A stretch of DNA of 22,061 nt from positions 1 to 22,061 of the forward strand of contig CANFVI010000010.1 in the NCBI GenBank assembly GCA_947450405.1. Direction: 5' to 3'. Below are positions 1 through 8,900 of this stretch, piece by piece. Position 1 is the first letter of the stretch. The number at the start of each line of letters is the position of its first letter. The notes under the pieces were generated by a model, which made no database searches, was not told the DNA's origin, and was given only the letters and a program-made list of their open reading frames with translations. Origin of the DNA: Flavobacteriales bacterium (GTDB lineage: Bacteria; Bacteroidota; Bacteroidia; NS11-12g; UBA955). The position numbers and the translations under genes were made by a program.

Positions 1-349
1 CATACATTCCTTTTCCTCCATAATTAGGAAGGAGAGCAGGGTGTATGTTGATGATTTTATTTGGGAATAAAGCTATTAATCTTTCTGGAATTTTCCATAA
101 AAAACCAGCCAATACAATTAAATCGGGTTTGTAGCTTAGTAATTGTTGGTCAACAACATCGGTGTTGTTAAAGTCGTTGCGGTTAAATAGTACCAAAGGG
201 ATTTCTAAACGATTCGCTCTTTCAATCACTCCAGCTTTCCCATTGTTGCAGAAAATGGCAACAATTTCAATGTTTTCATTGGTAAATTGGTGGTAAATAT
301 TTTCAGCGTTACTGCCGCTGCCAGAAGCGAAAATTACAATCCTTTTCAT
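1..349 (-). CDS. purN: Phosphoribosylglycinamide formyltransferase PurN (3' end beyond window)
   Basis: PurN transfers a formyl group from 10-formyltetrahydrofolate to GAR in the third step of purine synthesis, in the cytosol. I translated 116 residues from the ATG at 349-347; the C-terminal third or so lies beyond base 1. Visible marks are the N-terminal beta strand and phosphate loop (ASGSGSN, residues 8-14) and the catalytic segment INIHPALLPNYGGKGMY ending at the window edge. In it N101 and H103 correspond to the catalytic Asn and His of the family. The catalytic Asp is outside the window. The start overlaps the stop of the upstream DUF4837-like gene as ATGA (346-349), so translation is probably coupled, and the gene is the last visible member of a minus-strand operon. 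A second purine gene, purC, lies far away in the same window. Confidence 0.95.
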   Translation of the reverse strand, partial: MKRIVIFASGSGSNAENIYHQFTNENIEIVAIFCNNGKAGVIERANRLEIPLVLFNRNDFNNTDVVDQQLLSYKPDLIVLAGFLWKIPERLIALFPNKIINIHPALLPNYGGKGMY

Positions 350-1422
350 TGCTTTAATCTGAAAGAAGTTGCAATACTTGTTAATTTTGATGCTGAGCAA
401 TTAAAATTAGTTTGTCCATTGCAAAACCAATCCACGGCAATGGTTTGATTGGATTTGTTCTGATAGTAATATCTACCAAATGGACCTCTTCTGTAGGTTC
501 CCATTTCAGTATACCATCCTAAAAACTGATGATAGGATTGCTTGTTTGCATTTGTGTAAGTATTTATATCCAATTTAGGATTATATGCACCGCTTTCACT
601 TACAGAAATTTGTGTGCCTTCATCGTTATGAAGATATTGATGTGTAAATAGGTTTCTATTTTCAATCAATTCGTCAAGTTTGCTGTAATCAATTTGATTG
701 TTAAAGATGTTAATCATAATAGATTCAAAGCCATTATCCATTTGAATATTTGTTATCCAAACAAACTGTGAATCTGCTTGAACAATTCTGAAATTATTTG
801 GTATGTCAATACCAAAACCATAATTTGTCATCAATAAATTTTCAAGGCTATCTGAATATTTACGTTGTGAAATATTGGTTTTTGGGAAATATCCCTCAAC
901 ACCATTTAATCCTAAATCATAATTAATTTGGATGAGTGCTTTTTCAAGTTTGGCGAAGTTTTGTTGTAGCCAAGCATCCATTTCCTGATCTAAATCAATG
1001 ACCAAAACTTTTTGTCCAAGGCCCCAAACATTTTCATACAATTTTCCATTAAAGTCATTTTTAAAGGAAACTTCATTTTTTGAGGGAATTCGACCGCTAT
1101 TGCCAATTGTTTCGTCGTGATTGAAGAATACCAAGATTCGTTCATTTTGGTTGACTTCTTCATTTGATTTAGGCGCAGTAACAACATAATTCAATGACGA
1201 TTCATAACGATCATCAACTGGCAAATGTGTGTCTTTTAAAGCATGCTGATCAATAAAGCTGGTTATAGCCGATTCGTCATTTTCATTAGTGTAAACCGAA
1301 ATATTTGCAGATTTAGCCTGAATAAAGTTGTTGCTATTGTCTTGATCTTGAGTACAGGAAATAAAACAACTACTTACAATAAAAGCAAATATAGAAAGGG
1401 TAGAATATTTGAAAATATTCAT
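346..1422 (-). CDS. DUF4837-like lipoprotein
   Basis: A 358-residue exported protein of unknown function. The reading frame is open up to 1506, but the ATG at 1422 is the best start because it opens directly onto a lipoprotein signal: Lys5, a hydrophobic stretch, and candidate lipobox cysteines at C19 (VSSC) and C23. It lies 4 bases after the stop of the lytic transglycosylase gene. The body has no catalytic motif I know. The C-terminal segment with FLGWY, RRGPFGRYYY and AVDWFCNG resembles the GLW...GGPF...FVYAP pattern I associate with DUF4837, a family I recall only from Bacteroidota and often beside a LysM lytic transglycosylase, as here. The family call rests on remembered pattern and context, so it is moderate; that it is a real secreted lipoprotein gene is firmer. 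It probably acts in the envelope. Confidence 0.68.
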   Translation of the reverse strand: MNIFKYSTLSIFAFIVSSCFISCTQDQDNSNNFIQAKSANISVYTNENDESAITSFIDQHALKDTHLPVDDRYESSLNYVVTAPKSNEEVNQNERILVFFNHDETIGNSGRIPSKNEVSFKNDFNGKLYENVWGLGQKVLVIDLDQEMDAWLQQNFAKLEKALIQINYDLGLNGVEGYFPKTNISQRKYSDSLENLLMTNYGFGIDIPNNFRIVQADSQFVWITNIQMDNGFESIMINIFNNQIDYSKLDELIENRNLFTHQYLHNDEGTQISVSESGAYNPKLDINTYTNANKQSYHQFLGWYTEMGTYRRGPFGRYYYQNKSNQTIAVDWFCNGQTNFNCSASKLTSIATSFRLKQ

Positions 1423-1426
1423 AGAT

Positions 1427-2722
1427 TTATCTGTAATTTCTTTTGTGTTTACCTCTAGATCTGTGTTTCTTATGTTTTGAAAGCTTAATTTTAGTTCCCA
1501 CGGCAATTTTCGTAGAACTTAAATTATTCATTGCTTTCAATTCTGCAACAGTTAAACCATTTTCTTTTGCAATTGAGTGAAGTGTTTGTCCACGTCTAAC
1601 AATATGTCGCTTAGAACTTTTCTTACTCAATTTTGCTGCGTTTCTGTCATTTCTGCTTTGACGCACATACCTACTAGAAGTTCTGTAATTTGAATAGTAG
1701 TTATATGGAGAGCCAGCAATTGCAAATTCGGTAGCACTATCTAAATTCTCAACAAAACTCATACTCGCTTCATATGGCATAAGTACGGTGTTGTTCGTGG
1801 CTACACCAGTGTTTTGGGTTAATAATTCACGGTTTGCGTGAATTATTTCTTCATGACTATGACCAATAAACGTGCAAACTTTTCCTAAATGAAGGGTAGT
1901 GTCAATTTTGGTAGGTACTAAAATTGCGCTTGAATTATTATGATTTGCATTATAAGCGTGTTCAGTGAAATTTAACACATAGGCCATGGCAATAAATTTA
2001 GGCACGTAGTTTTGTGTTTCCTTAGGTAAGTAAGGTAAAATTTGCCAATACGTTTTCTTTCCGCCACCTGCTCTTTTAATTGCTTTGTTGATGTTTCCAG
2101 GTCCACAATTGTAGGAAGCAATACTCATCAACCAATCGTCGAATAGAAAGTAAGAATTTTTAAAATACTCACTTGCTTTTTGGGTACTGGTTAAGATACT
2201 TTTACGTTCATCGAGGTTGTAATTGATTTTCATTCCCATTGATTTGCCAGTGTAGGGCATGAATTGCCATAAGCCAGTAGCCCCGCACCAAGAAACAGCA
2301 TTGGGATTCAAATTTGATTCAATTACCGAAACGTATTTCAATTCAACGGGCAAAGAGTTTCTATCTAAAATTTCTTCGAAAATTGGGAAATATAAATTCA
2401 TTCTTTCGTGAATCATATTGTAATATGATTCGCCAAAACCCATTAAATATTTTATTTGACGTTCTACCAAGTAGTGAAAATCCATGGGAATGGTAGTTCC
2501 CATCATTTTAACGTCTTCTTCAAATTTTGTTTTTGTTATGTAGTTTGTTGGAATGGCTTTAACTGGATTATGGCTAGGAATTGAGCTCAATAATTCGAAA
2601 GTTAAACTATCAATCCTACCAATGCTATTTGAAGCAGTTACAGGCATTATTGGAGCTTGTCCATTTGCAATACCTACCGTCAAGGCCATTACACAAAATT
2701 TTATTGCATTTTTTAAAATCAT
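1427..2722 (-). CDS. LysM-containing lytic transglycosylase (MltD/Slt type)
   Basis: This enzyme cleaves the glycan backbone of peptidoglycan in the periplasm. The 431-residue product begins with a signal peptide (residues 1-22, cleaved near NGQA). An SLT domain at about 110-255 has the catalytic Glu in VIES (E135), GATGLWQFMP (147-156) and SYNCGPGN (203-210), the usual AYNxGxGN motif. One LysM domain, which binds peptidoglycan, covers 372-414. The last 17 residues are strongly basic (nine Lys/Arg plus three His). The frame stays open to a TTG at 2752, but the ATG at 2722 places the signal peptide at the N-terminus and follows a purine-rich AAGAAGAG. MltD-type enzymes often carry two or more LysM repeats; only one is seen here. 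It heads an operon with the DUF4837-like gene and purN. Confidence 0.93.
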   Translation of the reverse strand: MILKNAIKFCVMALTVGIANGQAPIMPVTASNSIGRIDSLTFELLSSIPSHNPVKAIPTNYITKTKFEEDVKMMGTTIPMDFHYLVERQIKYLMGFGESYYNMIHERMNLYFPIFEEILDRNSLPVELKYVSVIESNLNPNAVSWCGATGLWQFMPYTGKSMGMKINYNLDERKSILTSTQKASEYFKNSYFLFDDWLMSIASYNCGPGNINKAIKRAGGGKKTYWQILPYLPKETQNYVPKFIAMAYVLNFTEHAYNANHNNSSAILVPTKIDTTLHLGKVCTFIGHSHEEIIHANRELLTQNTGVATNNTVLMPYEASMSFVENLDSATEFAIAGSPYNYYSNYRTSSRYVRQSRNDRNAAKLSKKSSKRHIVRRGQTLHSIAKENGLTVAELKAMNNLSSTKIAVGTKIKLSKHKKHRSRGKHKRNYR

Positions 2723-2812
2723 CTCTTCTTTAATGTTCCAATTGTGGCACAATTTACGAATTATTTTCGAAAACTCAATAAAATCAACGCTCTAACTATG
2801 TTTAATTTATGT

Positions 2813-2820
2813 TATATTTG
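2813..2820 (+). promoter_or_regulatory. Candidate -7 promoter box for the alanine dehydrogenase gene
   Basis: TATATTTG matches the Bacteroidota -7 consensus TAnnTTTG exactly and lies 75 bases before the ATG at 2896. No TTG or TTTG at the usual 17-23 base spacing is seen upstream, so only half of the promoter is supported. It lies in the 173-base divergent gap between the lytic transglycosylase and ald genes, the longest non-coding stretch in the window. Confidence 0.4.
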
Positions 2821-2895
2821 TGGAAAACTAGGTCAGAATTTATCTATTTTTAGAATTTCTGACAATTAATTCATACATAAAATTAAAAATTAGTT

Positions 2896-4110
2896 ATGCC
2901 TAACCAAATGTTCGGAAATCTTCAAGAAACATTACCCGAAACTCAAACAAAATCTATTGCCATTTCTTTTAATAATCATTCGGTTTCTATTGGAATTCCT
3001 AAAGAATCTACTTTTCAAGAAAATCGTGTACCATTAACGCCAGCGGCAGTGAAGTTTTTGAGTGAAAATGGTCATCGTATTGTTTTAGAATCAGGAGCAG
3101 GCAGAAATGCTAATTTTTCAGATCACCAATTTAGTGAAGCAGGTGCCGAAATCACTTCAGATATAACGCAAGTTTTTGCATGTGACTCAATTTTGAAAAT
3201 TGACCCACCTACATCAAAAGAAATTGACCTCATGAAACCTGGTCAGTTGCTTATATCAGCCTTGCAAATCAATCAACTTGATGCCGTTTTACTTAAAAAA
3301 TTGATGGATAAAAAAATCAATGCCATGGCATATGAGTTTTTACAGGATGATTCAGGGGCGCTTCCAATTATTCGCGCAATGAGCGAAATAGCAGGCACTG
3401 CCTCTATTTTGATTGCTGCTGAATATCTCAATAATACCCATATTGGAAAAGGTGAACTTCTTGGCGGATTTGCTGGAGTTCCTCCTACTCAAGTTGTGGT
3501 AATTGGGGCTGGTGCAGTTGGTGAATTTGCTACCAAAGCTGCTTTAGGATTGGGTGCAAATGTCAAAATTTTCGATAATAACATGTATCGTTTAAGAAGA
3601 ATTCAAAAATCATTCGGGTTTCATTTGTATACCAGTACCATTCAACCCATTGTTTTAAAATCAGCACTAGAAAGAGCAGATGTAGTGATTGGCGCACTTG
3701 CCGGAAATACTGCCAGATGTCCTGTTGTTGTCTCTGAAGAAATGGTCATGAACATGCGTCCCAATAGTGTACTAATTGATGTTGCAATAGACAGGGGTGG
3801 AAACTTTGAAACTTCAGAATTAACCAACCATGAAAAGCCAGTTTTTAAAAAGCATGAAGTAATTCACTATTGTGTTCCAAATATTGCTTCTAGGGTCAGT
3901 AGAACAGCAAGCTATGCGTTAAGCAATGTTTTCACACCAATGTTAGATGAAATGGCTCAGGCTGGAGGATTTGCTGATTTTCTACGACTAAAGCCCGGAA
4001 TTAGAAAAGGTACATATTTGTACCGCGGTAGTTTAACAAATAAAAGTCTTGCAGATAAATTTGGAATCAAATACCACGATATGGATTTGATGATTGGAAT
4101 GTTTATGTGA
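2896..4110 (+). CDS. ald: Alanine dehydrogenase family protein (Ald/PntA-like)
   Basis: Alanine dehydrogenase interconverts L-alanine and pyruvate plus ammonia with NAD. The 404-residue protein has an N-terminal AlaDh/PNT domain (GIPKE...ENRVPLTP, R44; K101 in ILKID) and a Rossmann domain with GAGAVG (204-209) ending at D227, as expected for NAD. The DVAIDRGGNFE segment (293-303) carries D299, equivalent to the catalytic Asp 270 of the Mycobacterium enzyme. The catalytic histidine of classical Ald (H96 in LHLA) aligns with Q124 in LISALQ, which resembles the transhydrogenase alpha subunit. The loop after GAL also lacks the usual PGAKAP. I recall other Bacteroidota homologues sharing the LISALQ segment, so this may be a lineage variant whose activity is not certain. 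The N-terminus has about 30 extra residues. It is transcribed alone and converges with recF after 2 bases. Confidence 0.85.
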   Translation: MPNQMFGNLQETLPETQTKSIAISFNNHSVSIGIPKESTFQENRVPLTPAAVKFLSENGHRIVLESGAGRNANFSDHQFSEAGAEITSDITQVFACDSILKIDPPTSKEIDLMKPGQLLISALQINQLDAVLLKKLMDKKINAMAYEFLQDDSGALPIIRAMSEIAGTASILIAAEYLNNTHIGKGELLGGFAGVPPTQVVVIGAGAVGEFATKAALGLGANVKIFDNNMYRLRRIQKSFGFHLYTSTIQPIVLKSALERADVVIGALAGNTARCPVVVSEEMVMNMRPNSVLIDVAIDRGGNFETSELTNHEKPVFKKHEVIHYCVPNIASRVSRTASYALSNVFTPMLDEMAQAGGFADFLRLKPGIRKGTYLYRGSLTNKSLADKFGIKYHDMDLMIGMFM

Positions 4111-4122
4111 GATTAAATCTCA
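4108..4122. terminator. Small palindrome spanning both stop codons of ald and recF
   Basis: TGAGAT-TAA-ATCTCA is a perfect 6-bp-arm, 3-base-loop inverted repeat. It contains the ald stop (TGA, 4108-4110) and, on the other strand, the recF stop (4115-4113). It has no U-tract and a short stem, so as a terminator it would be weak, but it is the only hairpin available between these convergent genes. Confidence 0.3.
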
Positions 4123-5186
4123 ATAAACTTACAATCAATACCATGCGGTAGGAAATGACTTTTCACTCGTTCCGCATTGGTGTCGGATACGAAAATTTGA
4201 CCAAATCTATCGGAACAAACCATTTTCATGAGTTCATTTGAGCGTGACTCATCTATTTTTTCAAAAATATCATCCAATAATAACAAAGGATTGTTTCCCG
4301 TTTTGGATTTCAAATATTCGTATTGTGCAATTTTAAGGGAAATAACGAATGTTTTAATTTGACCTTGTGAACCAAATTTTCGAATTGGAATATCATTGAT
4401 TAAAAATTCCAAATCATCTTTGTGAATTCCATCGGTAGTTCGTTGCGCCGCAATGTCATTTCGCAAGTTTTGTTGGAGCAAAACATCAATATCTATCTCT
4501 TCTAATTTGCTTTTGTATTTGATATTGCAATTTTCCGATGAACGACTAATCTCTTGATATGCTTGATTGAAAAAGGGAACAAATTCCTCTAAGAAAAGTT
4601 TGCGGGTTTGATAAATTGCCCTACTTATTGGAATGAGTTTAAAATTATAACTGTCAAGTAAAACTTCATCGATAAAATGATTTTGATTCGTTTTCAAAAA
4701 GCTATTGCGCTGGTCAATTACTTTTCTATACTCTACCAAATTTTTTAAATAAATATTATCGAGTTGGCTTATTGTAAAATCTAAAAATTTTCGGCGTTCT
4801 TCACTTCCCTCGTAAATCAATGAAATGTCATTTGGGGTAATGAAAACAGTTTGAATGCTACCAATGTGATCAATAATTCTCTTAAAGACCTTGCCGTTCT
4901 TTTTTATTGTTTTTTTGGTGTCTTTTCCAAAGTTGATGATCAAATCAAATGGGTTAGTTTCTTCAAATTTCCCTGAAACTGTAAAGAAATCTTTGTTGAA
5001 TTGAATAATCTGTTGATCAATACTGTTATAGTAGCTTTTTGCATTTGCCAACATATAAATTGCATCCAAAACATTGGTTTTTCCAGCGCCATTATTCCCA
5101 GTAATTGCATTGATTTTGTCTGAAAAAACAAATCGCGCACTTTCGTGATTTTTGAAATTAAATAATTGCAGCTCTTTTAAAAACAC
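4113..5186 (-). CDS. recF: DNA replication and repair protein RecF
   Basis: RecF is an SMC/ABC-type ATPase that, with RecO and RecR, loads RecA at single-strand gaps. The 357-residue protein has the N-terminal KELQLFNFKNH segment typical of RecF, Walker A GNNGAGKT (30-37), the ABC signature GSQGQ (272-276) and Walker B LLLLDD (301-306) followed by the acidic E309. The length is normal for the family. The start is a GTG at 5186-5184: the overlapping ATG two bases upstream is in another frame and hits a stop after two codons, and an in-frame stop lies upstream. A TAATTTTG box ends only 4 bases before this GTG, so the mRNA could be leaderless. The gene is not linked to dnaA or gyrB here. Confidence 0.96.
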   Translation of the reverse strand: MFLKELQLFNFKNHESARFVFSDKINAITGNNGAGKTNVLDAIYMLANAKSYYNSIDQQIIQFNKDFFTVSGKFEETNPFDLIINFGKDTKKTIKKNGKVFKRIIDHIGSIQTVFITPNDISLIYEGSEERRKFLDFTISQLDNIYLKNLVEYRKVIDQRNSFLKTNQNHFIDEVLLDSYNFKLIPISRAIYQTRKLFLEEFVPFFNQAYQEISRSSENCNIKYKSKLEEIDIDVLLQQNLRNDIAAQRTTDGIHKDDLEFLINDIPIRKFGSQGQIKTFVISLKIAQYEYLKSKTGNNPLLLLDDIFEKIDESRSNELMKMVCSDRFGQIFVSDTNAERVKSHFLPHGIDCKFIEI

Positions 5187-5190
5187 ATCA

Positions 5191-5198
5191 CAAAATTA
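5191..5198 (-). promoter_or_regulatory. Candidate -7 box for recF
   Basis: Read on the minus strand, TAATTTTG matches TAnnTTTG exactly. It ends 4 bases before the GTG start of recF, so transcription would begin at or within a base or two of the start codon. The nearest upstream TTG lies at 5226-5224 with a 25-base spacer, slightly longer than usual, so the -33 element is weak. Confidence 0.35.
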
Positions 5199-5270
5199 AT
5201 TGGAAAAGTTGTTCAGTTTAAAACAACAAATCCACAACCATAAAAAATCGATGGAATTTAAGATTAATCA

Positions 5271-5300
5271 TTGCTCACTAGAAATAAAGTATTAAAATTG
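5271..5300 (+). promoter_or_regulatory. Candidate promoter of the small lipoprotein gene
   Basis: TTG (5271-5273), a 19-base spacer and TAAAATTG (5293-5300) match the Bacteroidota -33/-7 pattern TTG-N17-23-TAnnTTTG with one mismatch in the -7 box. The box ends 4 bases before the GTG start at 5305, the same spacing as the box facing recF on the other strand. The mRNA would be leaderless or nearly so. Confidence 0.35.
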
Positions 5301-5304
5301 TACT

Positions 5305-5811
5305 GTGAAAAAAATTGTTTTATTCGCTGTATTGGCGAGTATGTTTGCTACTTATTCATGCAATCATGTTGACCCTTTGGCAGCAAAGCCTTATAAATTC
5401 CCAGAAAGTGTTTTGGATAGTTTGGTAGATATTGACCAAGCACTTGTAAATGTTGTAAAAATGCAGAACGGAAAAGTACAAGAAAAGAAGTTCTTTTTGG
5501 CTGATACCGTTTGTTACGATTTGCAATACAATAAATTTGGTGAACTAATTTCAGTTTACAAGTTCAATGGAAAAGGAATTGAATTGTGGCAAGAAAATTA
5601 TTATCCCAATGGACAAAGAATGTCGCATTTTGAAAAAGGTTCAGATCACAAAACAGGAGAGTCTTATTTCAATGGATTTTATGAAGCTTATTACGAGTTT
5701 GGTGAAATAAAAGAACACGGAATGTTTAAGAACAATGAATTGATGTGGATGGTTCCCTTTACCAAAGATAGGGTATCTGGTGACACGATTCAATACGAAA
5801 TAAAACAATAA
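5305..5811 (+). CDS. Small lipoprotein with MORN/YwqK-like strands
   Basis: A 168-residue exported protein of unknown role. Residues 1-18 form a signal peptide (KK, then a hydrophobic run) and C19 in TYSC is the likely lipidated cysteine, although the lipobox is weak at -3. Residues of about 72-155 show short repeated beta-hairpin patterns rich in Gly, Asn, Tyr and Phe (KFGELISVYKFNGKG, YYPNGQRM, YFNGFYEAYYEFGEIKEHG) like MORN-type or YwqK-type repeats, which in other proteins tend to serve as binding scaffolds. The start is GTG at 5305; the only early ATG, at residue 13, would destroy the signal peptide. It lies divergent from recF, and dnaE follows 91 bases downstream in the same direction. 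No enzymatic motif is visible. Family assignment is tentative. Confidence 0.75.
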   Translation: MKKIVLFAVLASMFATYSCNHVDPLAAKPYKFPESVLDSLVDIDQALVNVVKMQNGKVQEKKFFLADTVCYDLQYNKFGELISVYKFNGKGIELWQENYYPNGQRMSHFEKGSDHKTGESYFNGFYEAYYEFGEIKEHGMFKNNELMWMVPFTKDRVSGDTIQYEIKQ

Positions 5812-5815
5812 TTAA

Positions 5816-5830
5816 TTGCATTTTTTGCAA
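5816..5830 (+). terminator. Weak hairpin after the small lipoprotein gene
   Basis: TTGCA-TTTTT-TGCAA is a 5-bp-arm hairpin just after the stop codon, followed by ATATTTATTT. The stem is short and AT-rich. It could mark the end of the lipoprotein transcript, but it is not a convincing intrinsic terminator. Confidence 0.2.
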
Positions 5831-5875
5831 ATATTTATTTCTCCAAAATTGTCCACATATATCTTTTTTGAGTTG

Positions 5876-5892
5876 CGAAAATTGTATTTTCG
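5876..5892. repeat. Inverted repeat just upstream of dnaE
   Basis: CGAAAAT-TGT-ATTTTCG has perfect 7-bp arms and a 3-base centre and ends 10 bases before the dnaE ATG. Its right arm overlaps TATTTTCG (5885-5892), a one-mismatch version of the -7 box, so it could be an operator over the promoter or a 5' hairpin in the mRNA. Nothing in the sequence shows which, and AT-rich palindromes of this size also arise by chance. Confidence 0.3.
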
Positions 5893-5902
5893 ATAACTAT
5901 TT

Positions 5903-8900
5903 ATGCCTACATTTTCACATCTACATGTTCATACTCAATATTCGTTGCTTGATGGCGCTGCGGATATTAAAAAGTTAATGAAAAAAGCAAAAGCCGACGG
6001 CATGCCAGCCGTTGCAATTACCGATCATGGAAACATGTTTGGTGCTTTTGAATTTTATCAAGCAGCAAAATCTGAAGGAATTTTGCCTGTTATTGGATGT
6101 GAATTTTATTTGGTTGAAGATCGTTTTCAAAAAACATTTGGACAAGGCAAAAAAGATAAGCGTTACCATCAATTGCTTCTCGCCAAAAATCAAAAAGGGT
6201 ATGAGAATTTGGCAAAACTTTGCTCTTTGGGGTATTTGGAAGGATATTATAGCAAATATCCTAGGATAGATAAGTCGCTTATTCGTCAATATTCTGAAGG
6301 ATTAATTTGTACTTCTTGTTGTATAGGTGCAGAAATCCCTCAGGCTATTTTATTCAAATCTGAAGAAGAAGCTGAAAAATTATTTGTAGAATGGCATGAG
6401 TTATTTGGCGATGATTTTTATGTTGAACTTCAGCGCCACAATCTTAAGAATATTGATAATACGGGTATTTCTCAAGAAGATATTAATCAAGTATTGATTC
6501 GATTTGCGAAAAAATATAATGTATCAATTATTGCCACCAACGATTCTCACTATATTGATGAATCAGATGCCAATGCCCATGATATTTTGTTGTGCATCAA
6601 TACTTCTGAATTTCAATCTACACCAAAGGCAACCAATGAAGAAAGCGGAAAAGGCTTTCGTTTTGGTTTCCCCAATGAACAATTTTTCTTTAAAACACAA
6701 GCCGAAATGGCAGAGTTGTTTAAAGACATTCCCGAAGCACTAGACAATACCAATAAGTTAATTGATTCTATTGTTCCTCCACAATTGGCTCGTGATATTG
6801 TACTTCCCCATTATGTGATTCCCGATGGATTTCAATCGCAGAATGATTATATCACTCATTTGGCTGTTGAGGGATGTAAGAAGCGTTATGGTGGTTCTAT
6901 ACCTGGTAATGTTGAAGAAAGACTGAATTTTGAATTAAACACCATCCGTCAATCAGGTTTTGCAGGTTACTTCTTGATTGTTCAGGATTTTACTACGGCT
7001 GCAAGAGATATGGGTGTTTGGGTTGGTCCTGGTCGTGGTTCTGCTGCCGGAAGTTTGGTAGCATATTGCTTGGGTATTACAAATGTTGATCCTGTTAAGT
7101 ACGACCTACTTTTTGAGCGTTTCTTGAATCCTGAAAGGGTGAGTATGCCCGACGTCGATATTGACTTCGATGACATGGGACGAGACAGGGTTATTGAATA
7201 TGTTGCAAAAAAATACGGGGAACGCCGTATTGCTCAAATTGTTACCTATGGTACAATGGCTGCAAAAAGTGCCATTCGCGATGTAGGGAGGGTATTGCAA
7301 TATCCTTTGCCTCAAACCGATAGATTGGCAAAATTAGTTCCAGGAAACCTAAATTTCAAAACCATGTTACATGGCGATTTGGTGGAATTAGCCAAGGATG
7401 ACTCTAAAAACTTAAAAGTTGAAGAACTAGATAATATCAAAGAACTTCAGCGAATTTATAAAAGTAACGAACCAGCTGCTCAAGTATTAAGAGATGCAGA
7501 AAAGTTAGAAGGTTCGGTAAGAAATACAGGAGTTCATGCTTGTGGAATTATCATTGCCCCAAGAGATATTGATGAAGTAGTACCTGTAGCAAAAAGCAAA
7601 GATTCTCAATGGATGCAAGTTCAATATGACGTAAATCAAATTGAAAAAGCTGGTTTATTGAAAATGGACTTTTTGGGATTAAGTACTTTGTCAATTATGA
7701 AAGATGCCATCAATCTTATTAAAGAAACAGCTGGCGTAATAATTGATTTAGATTCAATACCATTAGATGACCTCAAAACATATGAAATGTTTCAACGGGG
7801 TGAAACCAATGGTGTGTTTCAGTTTGAAAGTCCCGGCATGCAAAAACACATGCGCGATTTAAAGCCAACCCAGTTTGGTGATTTAATTGCAATGAACGCA
7901 TTGTATAGGCCAGGTCCTATGAAATACATTCCAGATTTTATTGATCGTAAACATGGCAGAAAACCCGTTGAATACGATTTAGCGGAAATGGAAGATAATC
8001 TGAAAGAGACTTATGGTATTACGGTTTATCAAGAACAGGTAATGCTATTGAGTCAGAAATTGGCAGGATTTTCTAAAGGTAAAGCCGATGTATTAAGAAA
8101 AGCAATGGGTAAGAAAGATAAAAAACTCATTGACGATTTAAAGGCTGATTTTATGTCTGGTGCCAAAGAAAAAGGATTTGCAGATAAAGTTTTAGAAAAA
8201 ATTTACAGTGACTGGGAAGAATTTGCTCAATATGCTTTTAATAAATCGCATTCAACATGTTATGCGGTTATTGCATTTCAAACTGCCTATTTAAAAGCAA
8301 ATTATCCAGCGCAATATATGGCTGCAGTTCTTAAAAGCAATATGGGTGATATTAAAAAAATCACTTTCTATATGGAAGAATGCCAGCGAATGGGAATTAA
8401 AGTGTTAGGTCCTGACTTAAACGAAAGTAAATCTGCCTTCACTGTAACCAAAAACAATGAAATTAGATTTGGTTTGAATGCCGTAAAAGGAGTTGGAGAA
8501 GGTGCGGTTTTAGAAATATTGCAAGACAGAGAAAAGAATGGGCCCTATACAAGTATTTTCGATTTAACGTCAAGGGTAAATTTGCGTGCTGTTAACAAAA
8601 GAAATTTAGAATGTATGGCGAAATCTGGGGTATTTGATTTTGACACAAGGTACCATAGAGCGCAATATGTATTAGAAGATAACGAAGGCCGAATTGGAAT
8701 TGAATTGGCAATCAAACAAGGTCAAAAAATCCAATCAGATAAAATAAGTGGTCAAACTTCATTATTCGGTGCTGGCCTAGATACAACAGTACCTCAAGAG
8801 CCCCGATTGCCCCATGTAGAACCTTTTTCTCTCCATCAAGAATTAAAAGAAGAAGAAGAATTGGTTGGGGTATTTTTGAGTAAGCATCCTTTGGATGATA

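Noticed and set aside
1423..1506. N-terminal extension of the DUF4837-like protein to a TTG at 1506
   Set aside because: It overlaps the LysM gene end and would bury the lipoprotein signal peptide 28 residues inside the protein; the ATG at 1422 is far better.
6012..6743. Open frames on other phases within dnaE
   Set aside because: They are shadows of an unmistakable polymerase gene, with biased composition and no domain signal.
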